NCBI RefSeq assembly: GCF_016808095.1 | Contig: NC_068974.1 | Span: forward strand, 20,692,825-20,756,824 | Source of the DNA: Vigna angularis | Lineage: Eukaryota; Streptophyta; Magnoliopsida; Fabales; Fabaceae | Direction of reading: 5' to 3' | Length of the DNA: 64,000 bases | In this document: piece by piece, positions 44,919-57,099 of the stretch | How the letters are laid out: each line of letters begins with the position of its first letter | How positions within the stretch are numbered: position 1 is the stretch's first letter | Notes under the pieces: generated by a model | What the model was told of the DNA's origin: nothing | Database searches by the model: none | Seen by the model: only the letters and a program-made list of their open reading frames with translations | Made by a program: the position numbers and the translations under genes

Positions 44919-46024
44919 TGGAATTTCTATAGAGTTCAAGTAAAGCAATATAAAGAAACACTAAAACACATAAAGATTTATACTTGTTCAGCTCTTCACA
45001 AGCCTACATCAAGTCTTCCCTCAACAACCTTAGTTAGGGGGTAATCCACTAATCAAGATTTGAGTTCAAGAATACCATGATACACTCAATTGCTATCATC
45101 ACCACACTCAAATCTTAATACAACCAATACAAGAGAGGATACACTTTAACCTGGCCTACCCAACATAGGTATCAAATCATACACAAAGTAAAAGAACCTA
45201 ATGAGATTACACTCAAGTAGTGCAGAAAGATCAGAACAAATAAGCTCCAATGAGTCTTGATGGATTTCTATATTCCTTGTTTACTAATTTATCTTCAAAA
45301 CCTCCAAGAACTCTTCTTAAGAAAGCCTGTACTCAAAACTCAAAAAGAATTTGCCAATTAAAATCGTTAAAGAGTAAGGTCTCCAATCTGATTTATATAG
45401 AAAATCAGATTCTGTCGCAGTTTAATCGATTAGGTTTATAACATAATCGATTAGGCTTTTCTTTCTGTTTTAATCAATTAGATCACTTATAAAATCAATT
45501 AATTTGACATTTATGCTTAATACTGCTTCTATCAACTAACCTAACATATTAGGTTACTAGCATAATGGCCATTGTTTCTGTTTTAATCGATTATACCACT
45601 TATGTAATCGATTAAAATAACATTATGCCTTGTTTCACTTCATTTAACATAGTCTAACAAATTAGACTATTTGCATAATAGATTATGCCTAACTTTATAT
45701 TTTAATCGATTATGCTACTTATGTAATCTAATATAACAGATAGATTTGCCCTACTTTTGCTTCCTATGTGTTCTGGCTTCTTTTAATGGATTAGATTACT
45801 TATGTAATCGATTAATACTATCATAATTATATGTTCAAGACTTGTTTAAGCCTATTTCATTCATCCTCTCTTGATTAATAGATCTAACACAAACATAGTT
45901 AATGTTTTAAACATTTGTTTACCAATTATGTTGTGCAAGAATGATTTAAGCATTTTCTTTTCATTGTTAACCACTCATCATCAAAAACCAATATGTTTGG
46001 AGTCTAATGCTCCCCCTATCAACA
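44919..46024 (-). repeat. Copia LTR with TAATCGATTA motifs
   Basis: On the minus strand it starts TGTTGATAGGGGGAGCATTA at 46024. A TATA-like CTATATAAATC lies near 45388, and it runs to about 44919. The U3 part (45420-45840) contains repeated pairs of TTAATCGATTA / TAATCGATTA words. The 3' end is estimated from a terminal CA and is not confirmed by a target duplication. It lies just before the CACTA transposase gene. Confidence 0.6.
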
Positions 46025-46602
46025 TGTATAATACCAGGTCCATCTAATCCTAAATCAGTAATTGCTGTTTTTTGGAGTCTTTGGTTAATGATTTGAAGAA
46101 GCTATGGAGTGGTATTTGGATGTATGATTTTTCAAGGAAGCAAAATTTTCTTATGAGGGCAGCTTTGATATGGACTATTAATGACTTTCCAGCATATGGC
46201 ATGTTATCTGGTTGGAGCACGCATGGTCGATTAGCTTGTTCACATTGCATGAAGCACACAAAGTCATTCTTATTGGCTTATGGTCGGAAAAGTTGTTGGT
46301 TTAACTGTCATCGAAGGTTTTTTTCAATTCATCACATGTTTGGGAGGAACAAAAAAGAATTTTTGCAAAGGCCAAGTTGAAACAAATATGCCACTGTCTA
46401 GGCTTACTCCATCAGAAGTATGGAGAAGACTGAAACATTTTCCAAAACTCACTGAAAGTGGTATGAATAGGATAGAAGGGTATGGGTAGTGGCATAACTG
46501 AATTAAGAGAAGCATTTTGTAGGATCTTCCGTATTGGAAGGATAACTTGTTGAGATATAACCTGAATGTCATGCATATAGAAATGAATTTCTTTGACAAC
46601 AT

Positions 46603-47928
46603 TATCGAGGCCATACCCGAATCAAATTAATATGCAATTAAGTGCAGTATAATACTAGGAAGTGACTCTTATGTTATCTCTCAAGGACCAAAAGTGGTTC
46701 AGGTAAAAAGTCGAACACATGGTGGGGGGGTTTTGAAGGTGGTTTTATGAAATGAAATGAACTGATTAACACAATTTAAACAAAGATTAAAGACAAGTTG
46801 GTGTTAGCTCGATTGCACAAGTTGGTGTTAGCTCGATTGCACTTTTTTTCAATCACGGATTTACAATAGATATTCAATCCTATGACCCTTAATCCAACAC
46901 GAACTAGACAACTAAGTGAAGTCTAAATGGTCTTCATAAATGTGAATTAAGCAAACGCACTCAACAGATTCATCAGTTTTGCACAAGCACAGTAATCAAC
47001 TAAGCGAAGATTATCATGCTTAGAACAGATTGCATATATGTAGCGCACACAAAACAAAATCACAATTATGCTCCAATATTCCCAAGGAAACCTTTGCAAC
47101 CTCACTAATCACCAACCCACAAAATTAAGCTTCCATGAACATCTTTCAAAACGCAAAAAACGAATGGGTAACTCAATGCGAAACTCAATGCAGCAAAATG
47201 AACTCAATTCAAGACTGGAAAAGGAAATTAAAAAATGAAGCAAACACGAAATCAAACTCGAAAGGAAATCAAACAGAAATGAAACGAAATGGAATCGAAC
47301 TCAAAAAGAAATCAAAACTCTAAAAAAAATTCCAATAGGAGAATGAAAACGGAATTTAAAGTGCAGAATCGAAAGCAAGCTAAAGAAAGAAAAAGAAATT
47401 GCATAATTGAAACTATATTACTCGAATTGAAAGTGCATTCAAATGTAAATGAAAACCTAAAACCCCAAAATGGGGGAGTTCTCCCTTCTTGTCCAAAAGT
47501 GCAAGAAAATGTAAACAAATGAGAGATTCATGGACATTTTGCCCCCCTTTGGGTCCTAAAACCCTAGTCCAAGGTCAGCCCACAAATTTGGCTTTTATTA
47601 TTTTGACCCAAAATGGCCCAATGATCCAAATCTGTCCAAAATACACTAAAAACGAATTTACAATTGCATTAAATCTAAAATGCCCATGTGGAGAGTGGTT
47701 GTTGACATTTTTTCCCTCTTGAAGTCCCAAAATAATATTCCAAAGAATTTCCTACAATTAATAATGGAAATAATTAGCCTTAGATAATTCAAATTAATTA
47801 AAATAAGAATTATTGGTCAAATTAAGCACAAATATCAAAATTGAGGAAATATTGGACAATTAAGCATAATTCCCTAATGAAATGTAGTACAATAAGCTAA
47901 GTGAATAGTAGAAAATATTAATTCATCA
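46603..47928 (-). mobile_element. Solo LTR, minus orientation, TSD AACAT
   Basis: On the minus strand it starts TGATGAATTAATATTTTC at 47928 and ends GGCCTCGATA at 46603, flanked by AACAT at 46598-46602 and 47929-47933. Removing it joins the transposase in frame (D-N-I-F-N-T). It has no coding domain. A short direct duplication (GTTGGTGTTAGCTCGATTGC) lies at 46797-46840. Confidence 0.88.
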
Positions 47929-49734
47929 AACATTTTTAACACAATCATGAATATTACTGCCAAGACAAAAGATAATGAAAATGCAAGAAAAGATTTACCT
48001 TTATATTGTGCACGAAGATACTTAGAGTTGAAGGCCAAAGATAACAGGAGGTTGTTGAACCCAAAGGGAAATTACACTGTATCAAAAGACAAGACTAGAA
48101 TAGTTTGTCGATGGATAAAAAAGCTTAAAATGCTAGATGGCTATTCTCCAAACTTGGCCAAATGTGCTAATATTGATAAGGCTAGTATTCAAGGTTTGAA
48201 GAGTCATGATTGTCATGTATTTATGGAGACTTTAATCCCTACTGCATTTAGTTGTTTGCCAATGAACATGTTAAATCCACTCATAGAATTCAATCACTTC
48301 TTTAAGGATTTGTGCTTCACGACGCTCAAGGAAGAGTCGTTGGAGGAAAATATTCTCATTATTCTTTGCAAATTGGAAAGAATATTCCCTCCTACAATCT
48401 TTGATTGAATGGAACATCTTCTAATTCATCTTGCATATGAAGCATGGTTTTGTGGACAAGTGCAATATAGGTTGATGTATTCGTTTGAAAGGTTTATGGG
48501 AGAATTAAAATGTTCGGCGAAAAATAAAGTCAAAGTAGAAGGATGTGCAACTTATTTGCATCGTGTGACAACGTACTTTTGTTCACATTATTTCAAGGAC
48601 TTCATGTTATCGCCCAAAAATGTTAGGAATTAAACGCAATGGCAAGCTGCCACATGTCATTCAACTTTATCAGTGTTTCACCAAGTAGGTCGTCATATAG
48701 GCAATGAGTTCACTCATTGGTTAGTTGATGTTGAATTCAACTCTGCTCACGTCCATATGTTAATTAATTACACTAAAGTGAAGGTGTACCTTGTGTATGT
48801 TCTCATCTCATTCTTAACTTGCCAATCCCAAAATTATTACAGTCACTAATTGTGTTCATATTTAACAACTCATTTGTTATGGTTATGCAAGTCCCAAAAG
48901 GAAGTACTTCTGGTATAATACACTCGGAGTTCCCTCAACGGTTCAGATATCAAGTATGTGTATGTTTTCATTAATTTTAAAAACAATTTGTATAACACTT
49001 GTAACTAAATCTTTCTTCTCGTATTTGTAGGTTCCTAACCAGCCATTAAGTCTCATAATTCAAGATCTAAGGGATTTGTCAAATTGGCCCATGAGATGTG
49101 TTAAAGAATGATACACATATTTTGTCAATGGGTACAAGTTTCACACTGATGCATTGTCGTGAGGAAAGAAGTCAACTAATTGTGGTGTGTTCGTGAAAGG
49201 CCTTAAAAGGGTGGTTATCATGATTTTTATGGTATGATTCATAAAATTTATGAGCTGGAGTCCAACACTTCAACTACTCCAAAGAGAGTAATTGTTTTTT
49301 ATTGTGAATGATTTGATCCTTCTAGGAGTGGAACAAGAGTGGATCCTAGGTATAAGATTGTTGAAATTCAAATGACTTTAAGATACCACCCATTTGATAC
49401 ATTCATTCTAGCTTATAATGTTAGACAAGTTTATTATGTCACATATCCAACATTTCGTAGCATTGACAAATATGGTTGGTGTGTTGCAATACAAACCAAG
49501 CCTAGGGGTTGCATTGAGTCAAATGATGTCGAAGAGGATATCCCTAACTAAGTTGATGAAATGACACATGCAAGTGAAATTATTCAAGTGGAAGGTGTAT
49601 CCACATTGCGCGACTTCGATGGTCATGTTGAAGAGTTGGAAGGACTAATACAAGAAGGTGAAGAAGAATGAGAAGAAGAGGAAGAACAAGACGACAAAGA
49701 AGAAGAACTTGAAGACGATGAAGATAATGATGAT

Positions 49735-50987
49735 TGATGAATCACTATTTTGTACTATTCACTTTGCTTTCCGTACCGAATTGTATTAGTGAATTGTGTT
49801 TAATTCTCCATTATTGTCTCATTTCACTATTTGGGCTTAATTTGACTAGTAATTCTTATTTTAATTAATTTGACCTTAATTATTCCCATTATTATTTGCA
49901 GAACAATTTTTGGAATCATATTTCAGGACAACAAGGGTGTTTCCACGTCATTTACCATTGTCCACGTCAACATTTTATTCTTATTTCGTTTTTAATGTAA
50001 TTGGGTCAGACTTTATGGCTTTGGGCCCATTTTTAGGCATATTTTGTACAAGCCCATATGAAGGGCAGAATTGGAATTAGGGATTTTTAAAACCCTTGAA
50101 TCATGTTTGGAGGCTCTTTTCTCCTCGGTCTCGATTTAGGCTTAGGCGTGTTTCAACTTCCTCCATCTTGGGGGCTTGGGTTTCATTTTCATCTCTTCCT
50201 TTCATTTATGTATTGAATTTCGTGTTCTAATTGAAATTTCATTTTAGATTTCAGTTCTGTCATATTGTTCTTCCTAATTTCATTTTTCCTTGCTTCTACT
50301 GTTCTTGGCATTTCAACTGACGCTTGATTCATTTGTTACTGCACTGAATTTCATTTTCGTCTTGCAATTTAGCTTGGGTTTGTTATTTCAATTCCAATTA
50401 TGTTTTCCATATTCGTTTTACTGCTAGGGTTTTGTTGCATTATGTTTTTTCTTTATTTTGTTTCCATATTGTTCATGAATGTTGTGTTTTTTTGTTTCCA
50501 TTTCATTCTAATGGTGAATCTTTTTGGTTGGTCATTAATGTCATAGAGATGTTTCCATGACAATTCCGCATTTTTATTGTGTTTCTACTGCTTTGACTTT
50601 GCTCATATTTAATCTGTTTGTGCACTTCCAATTGGTTACACGCTTAGTTTCCTAATTGCTTAATTCGCTTTTATGAAAACATTATTAGTCTTCGCTTAGT
50701 TGGTTAGTTCATGTTGGATTGGGGGTTAAAGTAGTGGGTAATTGTTGTTAATTTGTTATTGGAACATTACAATCGAATTAGTGACCAACCATTTTTAATT
50801 AGTGTTTGAATTCGTGTTTTAGTTGTTTAATTTCAATTCACAATTTTGTCCAACAAGCTCCCCCACCATGTGTTTGATCTAATGACTGAACCAAATGTTG
50901 GTCCTTGAGAGACGACCTAAGAGTCATTTCCTAGTATATATTGCACTCTAATTGTATATTAATTTGATTTGGGTACAACCTCGATCA
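49735..50987 (+). mobile_element. Solo LTR, plus orientation, same family, TSD ATGAT
   Basis: It starts TGATGAATCACTATTTTG and ends ACAACCTCGATCA, flanked by ATGAT at 49730-49734 and 50988-50992. It matches 46603-47928 in opposite orientation at both ends and in the segment GGTCCTTGAGAGACGACC. It interrupts the acidic tail of the transposase gene. Confidence 0.9.
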
Positions 50988-51255
50988 ATGATTATGATGA
51001 TCATAGTGACGGTTCCAACAACTATGACAATGTTGATGATGACGACAATGAAGACGATTGAATTAGAACAACCCATGTGTTATCACACAACTACAAATTC
51101 AAATACAAACATGTACAAATGCACGATTCTACAAAGTTGTAACAATACACTAAAAAATCAAATAAAATCATGTGCTAAATATCAATTATGTATTATGCGT
51201 TAATTAATCATCTCCAGTCTTTTGCGATCTATTTTTATACTTTCACATTGCAGTA

Positions 51256-51479
51256 ATGTTAGAAGAGAGTCCTTCTCATCCTGATAAGGGAAAGGCTCTA
51301 AAACAGCCTAAAAGGCAAGCTCAATACATTATAAGGGTTCCTCATAAGCTACCTACCCCAAATTATATATACATATACATATATATACATATATACATAT
51401 ACATATACACATATATACATATACATATATATCTATACATACATATGTACACATACATATATGTATGTATACATATAAA

Positions 51480-51518
<39 letters not shown>

Positions 51519-51534
51519 ATATATATATATATAC

Positions 51535-51594
<60 letters not shown>

Positions 51595-51780
51595 TATATA
51601 TTTTATAATTTTACAAGTAGTAGAGCTTGAACGAGTTATCAACGTTGATGAGGTGTTTACACAAACTCATCTTCGAAAGGGCATCGGCACATACGTTGAT
51701 GAGAGGTCTCACCAGACTATTGTAAGCTAAGTTTTTAAAAATATTCAATCATATAGTATTTATTTTCTTTCAAACTTTGA
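51256..51780 (+). pseudogene. CACTA TNPA-like second gene remnant, broken by a microsatellite
   Basis: It begins at 51256 with a frame whose early part (D-K-G-K-A-L-K and Q-Y-I-I-R-V-P) parallels the start of the copy near 36030-36090. After the AT-rich tract, 51625-51720 reads V-I-N-V-D-E-V-F and T-Q-T-H-L-R-K-G, then T-Y-V-D-E-R-S, matching 37015-37060. It follows the TNP2-like gene directly, the usual order in autonomous CACTA elements. Confidence 0.7.
51364..51602. repeat. Compound (TA)n/(ACATAT)n microsatellite
   Basis: Nearly pure alternating A/T with interspersed ACATAT units. It creates a spurious 94-codon Ile/Tyr-rich frame. Confidence 0.97.
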
Positions 51781-51924
51781 ACTTTATGTTACTGATGCTT
51801 TTTATATTATTTAACATGAAGGTTTCTCTCTTAGACTCTCAAAGGTCACATCTAAGGTGGGATATACTCTTGATGTTGAATCACAAGTAAATACTTTTGG
51901 CCATTGGAAATTTGTCATAACTAT

Positions 51925-51995
51925 GTAATACCGTCGAATATTTGACATTATCAACAGACTTTGTCAGTCGGTAATTCTTTTTTTTTTGTAGTATA
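51925..51995. repeat. Probable 3' end of the autonomous CACTA element
   Basis: CGTCGAATATTTGACATTA and AGACTTTGTCAGTCGGTAAT are inverted-type subterminal words, followed by TTTTTTTTTTGTAGTA. This is one base away from the usual TTTTTGTAGTG end of CACTA elements. Confidence 0.5.
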
Positions 51996-53169
51996 TTTCC
52001 TGCCTCCGTGAAAGTAGTAGTGACATATGCTTAGATCTTATCAAAGTTATTGCCTTCATGTGTGAGTTGACGGTCAATGAACCTATATACATCATTGACT
52101 CCATATTGTTACTTATACCAAACATATACTTGAAAAGAAAAAAATTATTTGATGCAAATAATTAGATAAATCAGTTTTATATAAAGAATAATTCATATGA
52201 TTACATCATTCATACCCGAATGAGGGTAATATTCAGTTCTTTTTTCCCCGACGCAAGCTTTTGCGACATCTTGCCTATACAAGTACAATGGGAAGTGAAC
52301 GTTTCTCCTAAATACAATGATGTTAGCAAGTTGATGTAAAGCACCAACAAGGTTGTCTAGAGATAAATGAATCATCTTGGATGTAGGACTTACCTCTCTA
52401 TGTGTTTATTGTTACATGGAAAGTATTTAAGTCTGAAGATCAATAACATTTAAAGTTCAAAACTAAGAAGAGTATAATAGGAATCCATACTAAGGGGTCA
52501 AAAATAGAACCAGTAAATTGTTTAGGCTAGGTGAGAAAATATTGAAATGGTTGTGCCACTATTTACGTCTTTCCATGCATTGGTCTATCTTTTACAATCT
52601 ATTACAAGAGGTTGTGGTAGTTACATGGTAGAGTGCATGGAGTATCTATTTTGTGTGCAGCCACGACTTGTCCCTAGTGCTTAAGTATATATATGTGAGA
52701 TTGTGGAAAGAATGGGTTGTTTAGGTACACTTTAGCTGAGTAAGTGGTGTAATGGTTTGTTGATATTTAAATGTGATTATACATAAGGTAGATTGTGGTT
52801 TGGGTTGGAGATTTTTTGCCACATATTTTTGTTTCCAAACATGTTTTGTAAGGACCATGGGGTTTAATGGGGCCATGGGGTATCACATAAAATAGTAAGC
52901 TATTTTCTTGATGTGGAGCAAGAGGAAAACATGGGGGTGGGTATTGTGTGTAACAATATTCATGTAAAATGCAGTGATAATGGGTTCTTGGGTTCTCATG
53001 GGAGAATGCTTGGGGTTGGTAGAGATTGGGGGGGTTTTAAATCTGTTGTTCCAAACTATGATTCTTTGATTATTCACATGTTATGCTTGTGTATATGGTT
53101 TCTGTGAGCCTATAGTGTCTATTTTAATTGATATGATGTACCCATGAGGAAGAATTTGCATGTTGAAAA
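51996..53169. other. No gene recognised
   Basis: Contains a 60-codon minus-strand frame (52375-52193) with no known domain and a 64-codon plus-strand frame at 52913-53107. A GGGGCCATGGGG-type duplication lies near 52855-52880. I cannot assign any of it. Confidence 0.35.
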
Positions 53170-53305
53170 GTTTTTCTTACTCGAAAACAAAATTTAAAGC
53201 ATACAATAGATGGAATCAAGGATAAATAACACCTTATACATAAACAAGTCTTCATAAAGGTCTTCTTTCAACTTGACCACTTGAGACTTGACTTTGAGAT
53301 ACAAT
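53170..53305 (-). repeat. Fragment of the copia LTR seen at 18841-19906
   Basis: Shares AAGTCTTCATRAAGRTCTTC and CACTTGAGACTTGACTTTGA with 19820-19870 in the same orientation. Confidence 0.65.
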
Positions 53306-53880
53306 GACAAACTGAAACATGTCACTCAACTTTATTGGTGTTTCGACAAGTTGGTCATCCCACGGGTAAGGAGTTCACTCATTAGTTAAGTAATGTTGAA
53401 TTCAATTCTGCTCATGTGCATGTGGTATTCAATTGCACTTAACTGAAATTATACCTTGAGTATGTTCTGAACCCTATTTGTGTTTGGCAATCATTAAATG
53501 TCTATAGTCAATAATTATGTATTTGTTTAACAGCTCATTCCTTGTGGCCGAACAAGTCGTAGAAGGAAGTGTTTATGCTCGAACACACTCAGAATTTCCT
53601 TATTGGGTTAGATATCAAGTATGTATATGTTTTCGTTAATTAAAAAAACAATTGGTATAACACTTGATGTTACTGACAGTGGTTTGACGTATTTATAGGT
53701 TCATAACCATCCATTAAGTCCCATAATTCAAGAGTTAAGGGATTTTTCAAATTGGCCCATAAGATGCGTCAAAGAATGACATGTGTACTTTATCAATGGG
53801 TACATGTTCCACACTGATGCATGGTCCAAAGGAAAGAAGACAACTAATTGTGGTATGTTCATGAAGGGACTTAAAGTATT
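53306..53880 (+). pseudogene. Second copy of the CACTA transposase tail
   Basis: Aligns over its length with 48650-49205 (ATGTCATTCAACTTTAT..., TTTCRACAAGTWGGTCATC, and CATAATTCAAGAKYTAAGGG blocks). The coding sense is W-P-I-R-C-V-K and F-I-N-G-Y-M-F-H-T-D-A-W, with stops. It is truncated at 53880 by a Tat gag fragment. Confidence 0.75.
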
Positions 53881-54466
53881 GTCGATTGAATAGGGTACGG
53901 ATAGTGGAGAAGCTATCCACTGTGTTGGGTGGCAAAATGTTGAACCACGCCAATGCCTCCCCCTTTAGAGACAAGGAGAAGACCCTACACCAAACTAGAT
54001 CACTCGTTGAGTAGAACGCCTTGGTGTTGACGATCACAGATGCTCGTTGGGGTTAGTCGACCCATCATACTTCTCGAACACTAGAGGCATCGACCGCTCG
54101 GACATCGTTGCCTCCATGAAAGTAGCTATAAAAGGTAGCAAACCCTCTGTCTATATCATTTGCACTGTGAGAGCTCCCATACTCGCCCACGTGCTTGGCT
54201 CTTAAATTGTTTTGGTCGTTCGATCAACCTACTTGTTCAGATTGGACAGACTAGCAACGATCGATAGAGAATGTTGAGTGGTCTTCTCCTAACGCACAGT
54301 TGTGTTCTCAGCCCTTAGTGTCCCTATCTCGACTTCATGTCTTCCTTGCATCTCTTGCATTTGCCTTTGCATTTCCCTTATCAACTTCAGGGGTTCTTAT
54401 TCACCTATCTCTCTTATTGGGCTCCTATTCCTTATGGTCACCATTGGATTTTCTTCAACTTCTTAA
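53881..54466 (-). pseudogene. Tat-lineage gypsy gag fragment and leader
   Basis: The frame at 54037-53880 contains V-F-S-L-S-L-K-G-E-A-L-A-W-F and L-P-P-N-T-V-D-S-F, the gag signature of Tat elements. It is followed by T-L-F-N-R-Q-Y in the continuation. Upstream on the minus strand to 54466 lies its degraded N-terminal part and leader. Confidence 0.8.
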
Positions 54467-54467
54467 G

Positions 54468-54485
54468 ATCCCATGGTGGGCGCCA
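54468..54485 (-). other. Tat primer-binding site
   Basis: The minus strand reads TGGCGCCCACCATGGGAT directly inside an LTR end (GAAACATTT). It lies at the correct side of gag. Confidence 0.7.
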
Positions 54486-54488
54486 AAA

Positions 54489-54900
54489 TGTTTCGATTTG
54501 TGGGATCGAGGTCAATAGTCTTCCAAACTCCGTTCGTTTGACTCCTAACACAGGTCATCATTCGTCCTTCACTATGTTCGTTCATACTGGGAGGTCACCT
54601 GAAAAAGACATTTTGATGCCTAAGTTAGCATAGATTCGATAGTCTAATTATAAATGCATATTAAATATAATGAACCTACCACAATACCTCAAACCTCTAG
54701 TTTATAGATTTCGAAATTAACTTCGATTAATGTCGACTTAATTATGGATCAGCTAGTAATAAGCATACTTTGACTTAACATAATCATCACTAATCCTAAT
54801 TCTTGTTTAAGACCGACCGCTCAATTCATTTTGCTTGGCTCACCAATTTACTAGAGATTCTTGACGGATGAGACTGTCTAGTCCTAAACTGACCAAATAC
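54489..54900 (-). repeat. Tat LTR, partial
   Basis: The LTR end, ...CACAAATCGAAACA on the minus strand at 54489, is clear. It contains GGTGACCTCCCAGTATG, typical of this lineage. The outer limit is not defined; 54900 is an estimate. Confidence 0.5.
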
Positions 54901-55216
54901 TCATACAATACTAAAATACAGCGAATATTTATCTTATATATGGTAATCTTTCTAATATATGAATTATCCATTTCATTTATAAAAAAAAATAAAAATAAAA
55001 CACAAGTTTATATTAGAACTTCGTCTCTCTTTATATATATTTTATTATATGAATATATAAACTTCATGTCTATATATATATATATATAATTAATGAGACT
55101 GACTAAGAAAAGACAGCAAAACAACATCATTAACAAAACTTAATTCGGATAAAGAACAAAATAAAATTAATAGATGATTAAACTAAGACATAAAAGACAA
55201 ACATTAACATAGAAGC
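54901..55216. other. AT-rich spacer downstream of U2 copy 1
   Basis: No frame or repeat assigned except a short TA run at 55071-55088. Confidence 0.5.
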
Positions 55217-55223
55217 TTCAACT
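55217..55223 (-). terminator. snRNA 3' box of U2 copy 1
   Basis: Minus-strand AGTTGAA fits the plant snRNA 3'-end signal CA(N)3-10AGTNNAA, with CA eight bases upstream. Confidence 0.7.
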
Positions 55224-55230
55224 GCAGTAG

Positions 55231-55426
55231 GTGGGATGCACCCAGCCCTTGCAATAGTGCAAAGCAAGAGCGATGCTGGGGAATCTCAGTAGCAAGCCAC
55301 TGCAATTGACTCCATCCCTTAAAAAATAAATTTAATATCGTGTGAACCAATGGACCACATATCAGATATTAAACTGATAAGAACAGATACTACACTTGAT
55401 CTTAGCCAAAAGGCCGAGAAAGGTAT
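55231..55426 (-). ncRNA. U2: U2 spliceosomal snRNA, copy 1
   Basis: The minus strand begins ATACCTTTCTCGGCCTTTTG at 55426. It contains the branch-site recognition segment GTGTAGTATCTG (GUAGUA at 55393-55388) and an Sm site AATTTATTTTTTAAG. It ends at GGGTGCATCCCAC after two 3' stem-loops. About 196 nt, the normal plant length. U2 pairs with the intron branch point in the spliceosome. Relative to copy 2, the stem around CATTGG has one T-T mismatch, while the last stem is fully paired. Promoter and 3' box are present, so it may be expressed. Confidence 0.96.
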
Positions 55427-55451
55427 GATTTGGGTTGAATATGGATTCCAA

Positions 55452-55502
55452 TTTTATGTTATATGTTGCAGCTTCTTGTCAGAGTCACGATGGATGTGGG
55501 AC
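55452..55502 (-). promoter_or_regulatory. Pol II snRNA promoter (USE and TATA) of U2 copy 1
   Basis: Upstream sequence element GTCCCACATCC at 55502-55492 (-76 to -66) and TATA-like ATAAAA at 55457-55452 (-31 to -26). The spacing fits the Pol II class of plant snRNA genes. Confidence 0.85.
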
Positions 55503-57099
55503 TTTATCACTAGATTGATATGACCAGATGATTATAATTTACTATTAAACCACCCGTATTAATTATGGTTCAAAGTATAAGATAAGTGACTGTAGTTAAA
55601 TTACGTGAAGTTAGGATTTAACCATAAAGATTTAAACTATTTGAAAAATGTAAACTAGAACATTTCAATGTATTACAACTTCAAATTCAAAATTCCCTGT
55701 TTCCTTATCATGGATAAAGATGCTTTAGAAATTGTATGGTTTACCACCTTCCCTTCTGCATACCAAACATTATTTAGGTAACATTTTTCTGATTTGTTAC
55801 AGGTACCTATAGCCAATGCTATATTTTTCTGGCGTGATTGAGTCCAAGGGTCAGGTAAACCAGTGATGGAGAGGTTATTAAATTTATATAAACTATCTGA
55901 AATTGTTGTGATGACTACTTTTCACTCTTTGGATATTAAGTAGATAGATAGACTAGTTCATTTTTGCATTAAGTGACAATATATTTAATTTATTAAATTT
56001 GACTAACTTAGATGATTTTAAGTATATAAATGTCAGTATATGTGCTACATGTACAACTCCAAACCCAAAATAATCAATTCTCGGTTGAATAATTATAAGT
56101 GAGGGAGAAATAGCAGTGTATAACTTTCTGTAATCTGTTACAGAGAAAGAAAGGAGGAGGAAGTGTATCTGTTGAACCACTACTTTAAGGTTCTTCTCTT
56201 GCTTTTTCTGATATACAAATCTCTGTAATTTCTTCATGTCAATATAATCAAATGATAACTAATAATACATTTACAGATTTTTCATAACAGCACAACTTCC
56301 TTATCTGTTTTTGTTCTTTATCAGAGAAGAGATTGAATCAAGTTATTTCTGGAACACAACCCACTTAAACAAGGCTTCTTATTTGTTGTGTTATTCAAAT
56401 TTTAGATAAGTCTTAAATTATTTTAGACAAAGCTTATTGATCTCTGACAAAGGCTACAAAGGGTGATTATTGCTGCTGAGTGCTGTAAGGGTTGAGAAAT
56501 ATTAAATTAAATTTTCTTTCAATTTCTTTTTTTAATTTAGTATTTTTATAATATTGGCATATAAGTGAATTTTCAAAGCACCAAGTCATTGAATTGCTCT
56601 GCACTAAAAAGTTAGGACTGAAATCCTCATGGGATTAGCTTCAAAAACTGAAATTTATCAATCCTAAGACTAAAACGTATCTAAAAACACCTAATAAGCA
56701 CAAATTCATCAAAACAACTATGTTATCATTGAAAGACAAATTTAATCTATCAAAAACATATAAGAACAAAAAATTGGCCCAAAAAGGAGTGTTTTAACTC
56801 ATAAAAACATGCTGAATTGGGGACTTAACACACTTCATTTTTAAGCCATTGCACCCCACTTAATGCCCACATAAATTTCGCCACATAAATTGGAAAAAGA
56901 AACTAGCCTAACTCAGATTGGCCACAAATCAAAGTTTATTGTTTTAATTTTCATGTTAAGCAACTTGCTTTCTATCCTATTTACTATACTACATATGACT
57001 ACACAAACTAACATCAAAATTATATTTCTACTATAAGAGACAAAAAACAGGAATTGACTTATCAATCTTGCTCCCTTATGCTCAACCAATCTGTGTAGC
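55503..57099. other. Non-coding spacer between the U2 genes, part 1
   Basis: AT-rich. Minus-strand frames at 56237-55953 and 57107-56913 show no domain. No repeat shared with the rest of the window was seen. Confidence 0.4.

Larger units (their letters stand above)
46031..51061 (+). pseudogene. CACTA transposase (TNP2-like), interrupted by two solo LTRs
   Basis: The gene runs through 46031-46602, 47934-49734 and 50993-51061. Blocks in order: I-P-G-P near 46032, then L-V-N-D-L-K-K-L-W, W-T-I-N-D-F-P-A-Y-G-M-L-S-G-W-S-T and C-H-R-R-F, followed by V-W-R-R-L. After the first insert come K-T-K-D-N-E, C-R-W-I-K-K-L, S-H-D-C-H-V-F-M, L-C-K-L-E-R-I-F-P-P and F-E-R-F-M-G-E-L-K. DUF4216-like V-R-Q-V-Y-Y-V-T-Y and G-W-C-V-A-I-Q follow at 49420-49490, then an acidic tail. 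The stop is at 51059-51061. This is the transposase of En/Spm-type elements, which cuts CACTA ends. It has frameshifts and stops and lacks its N-terminal part, so it is inactive. Confidence 0.85.

Noticed and set aside
44919..46024. A solo copia LTR
   Set aside because: The five bases outside the two estimated ends do not match (ATAAA and TGTAT), so a solo-LTR event is not supported.
51256..51540. 94-codon frame as a complete gene
   Set aside because: Only its first ~35 codons resemble the CACTA second gene; the rest is microsatellite.
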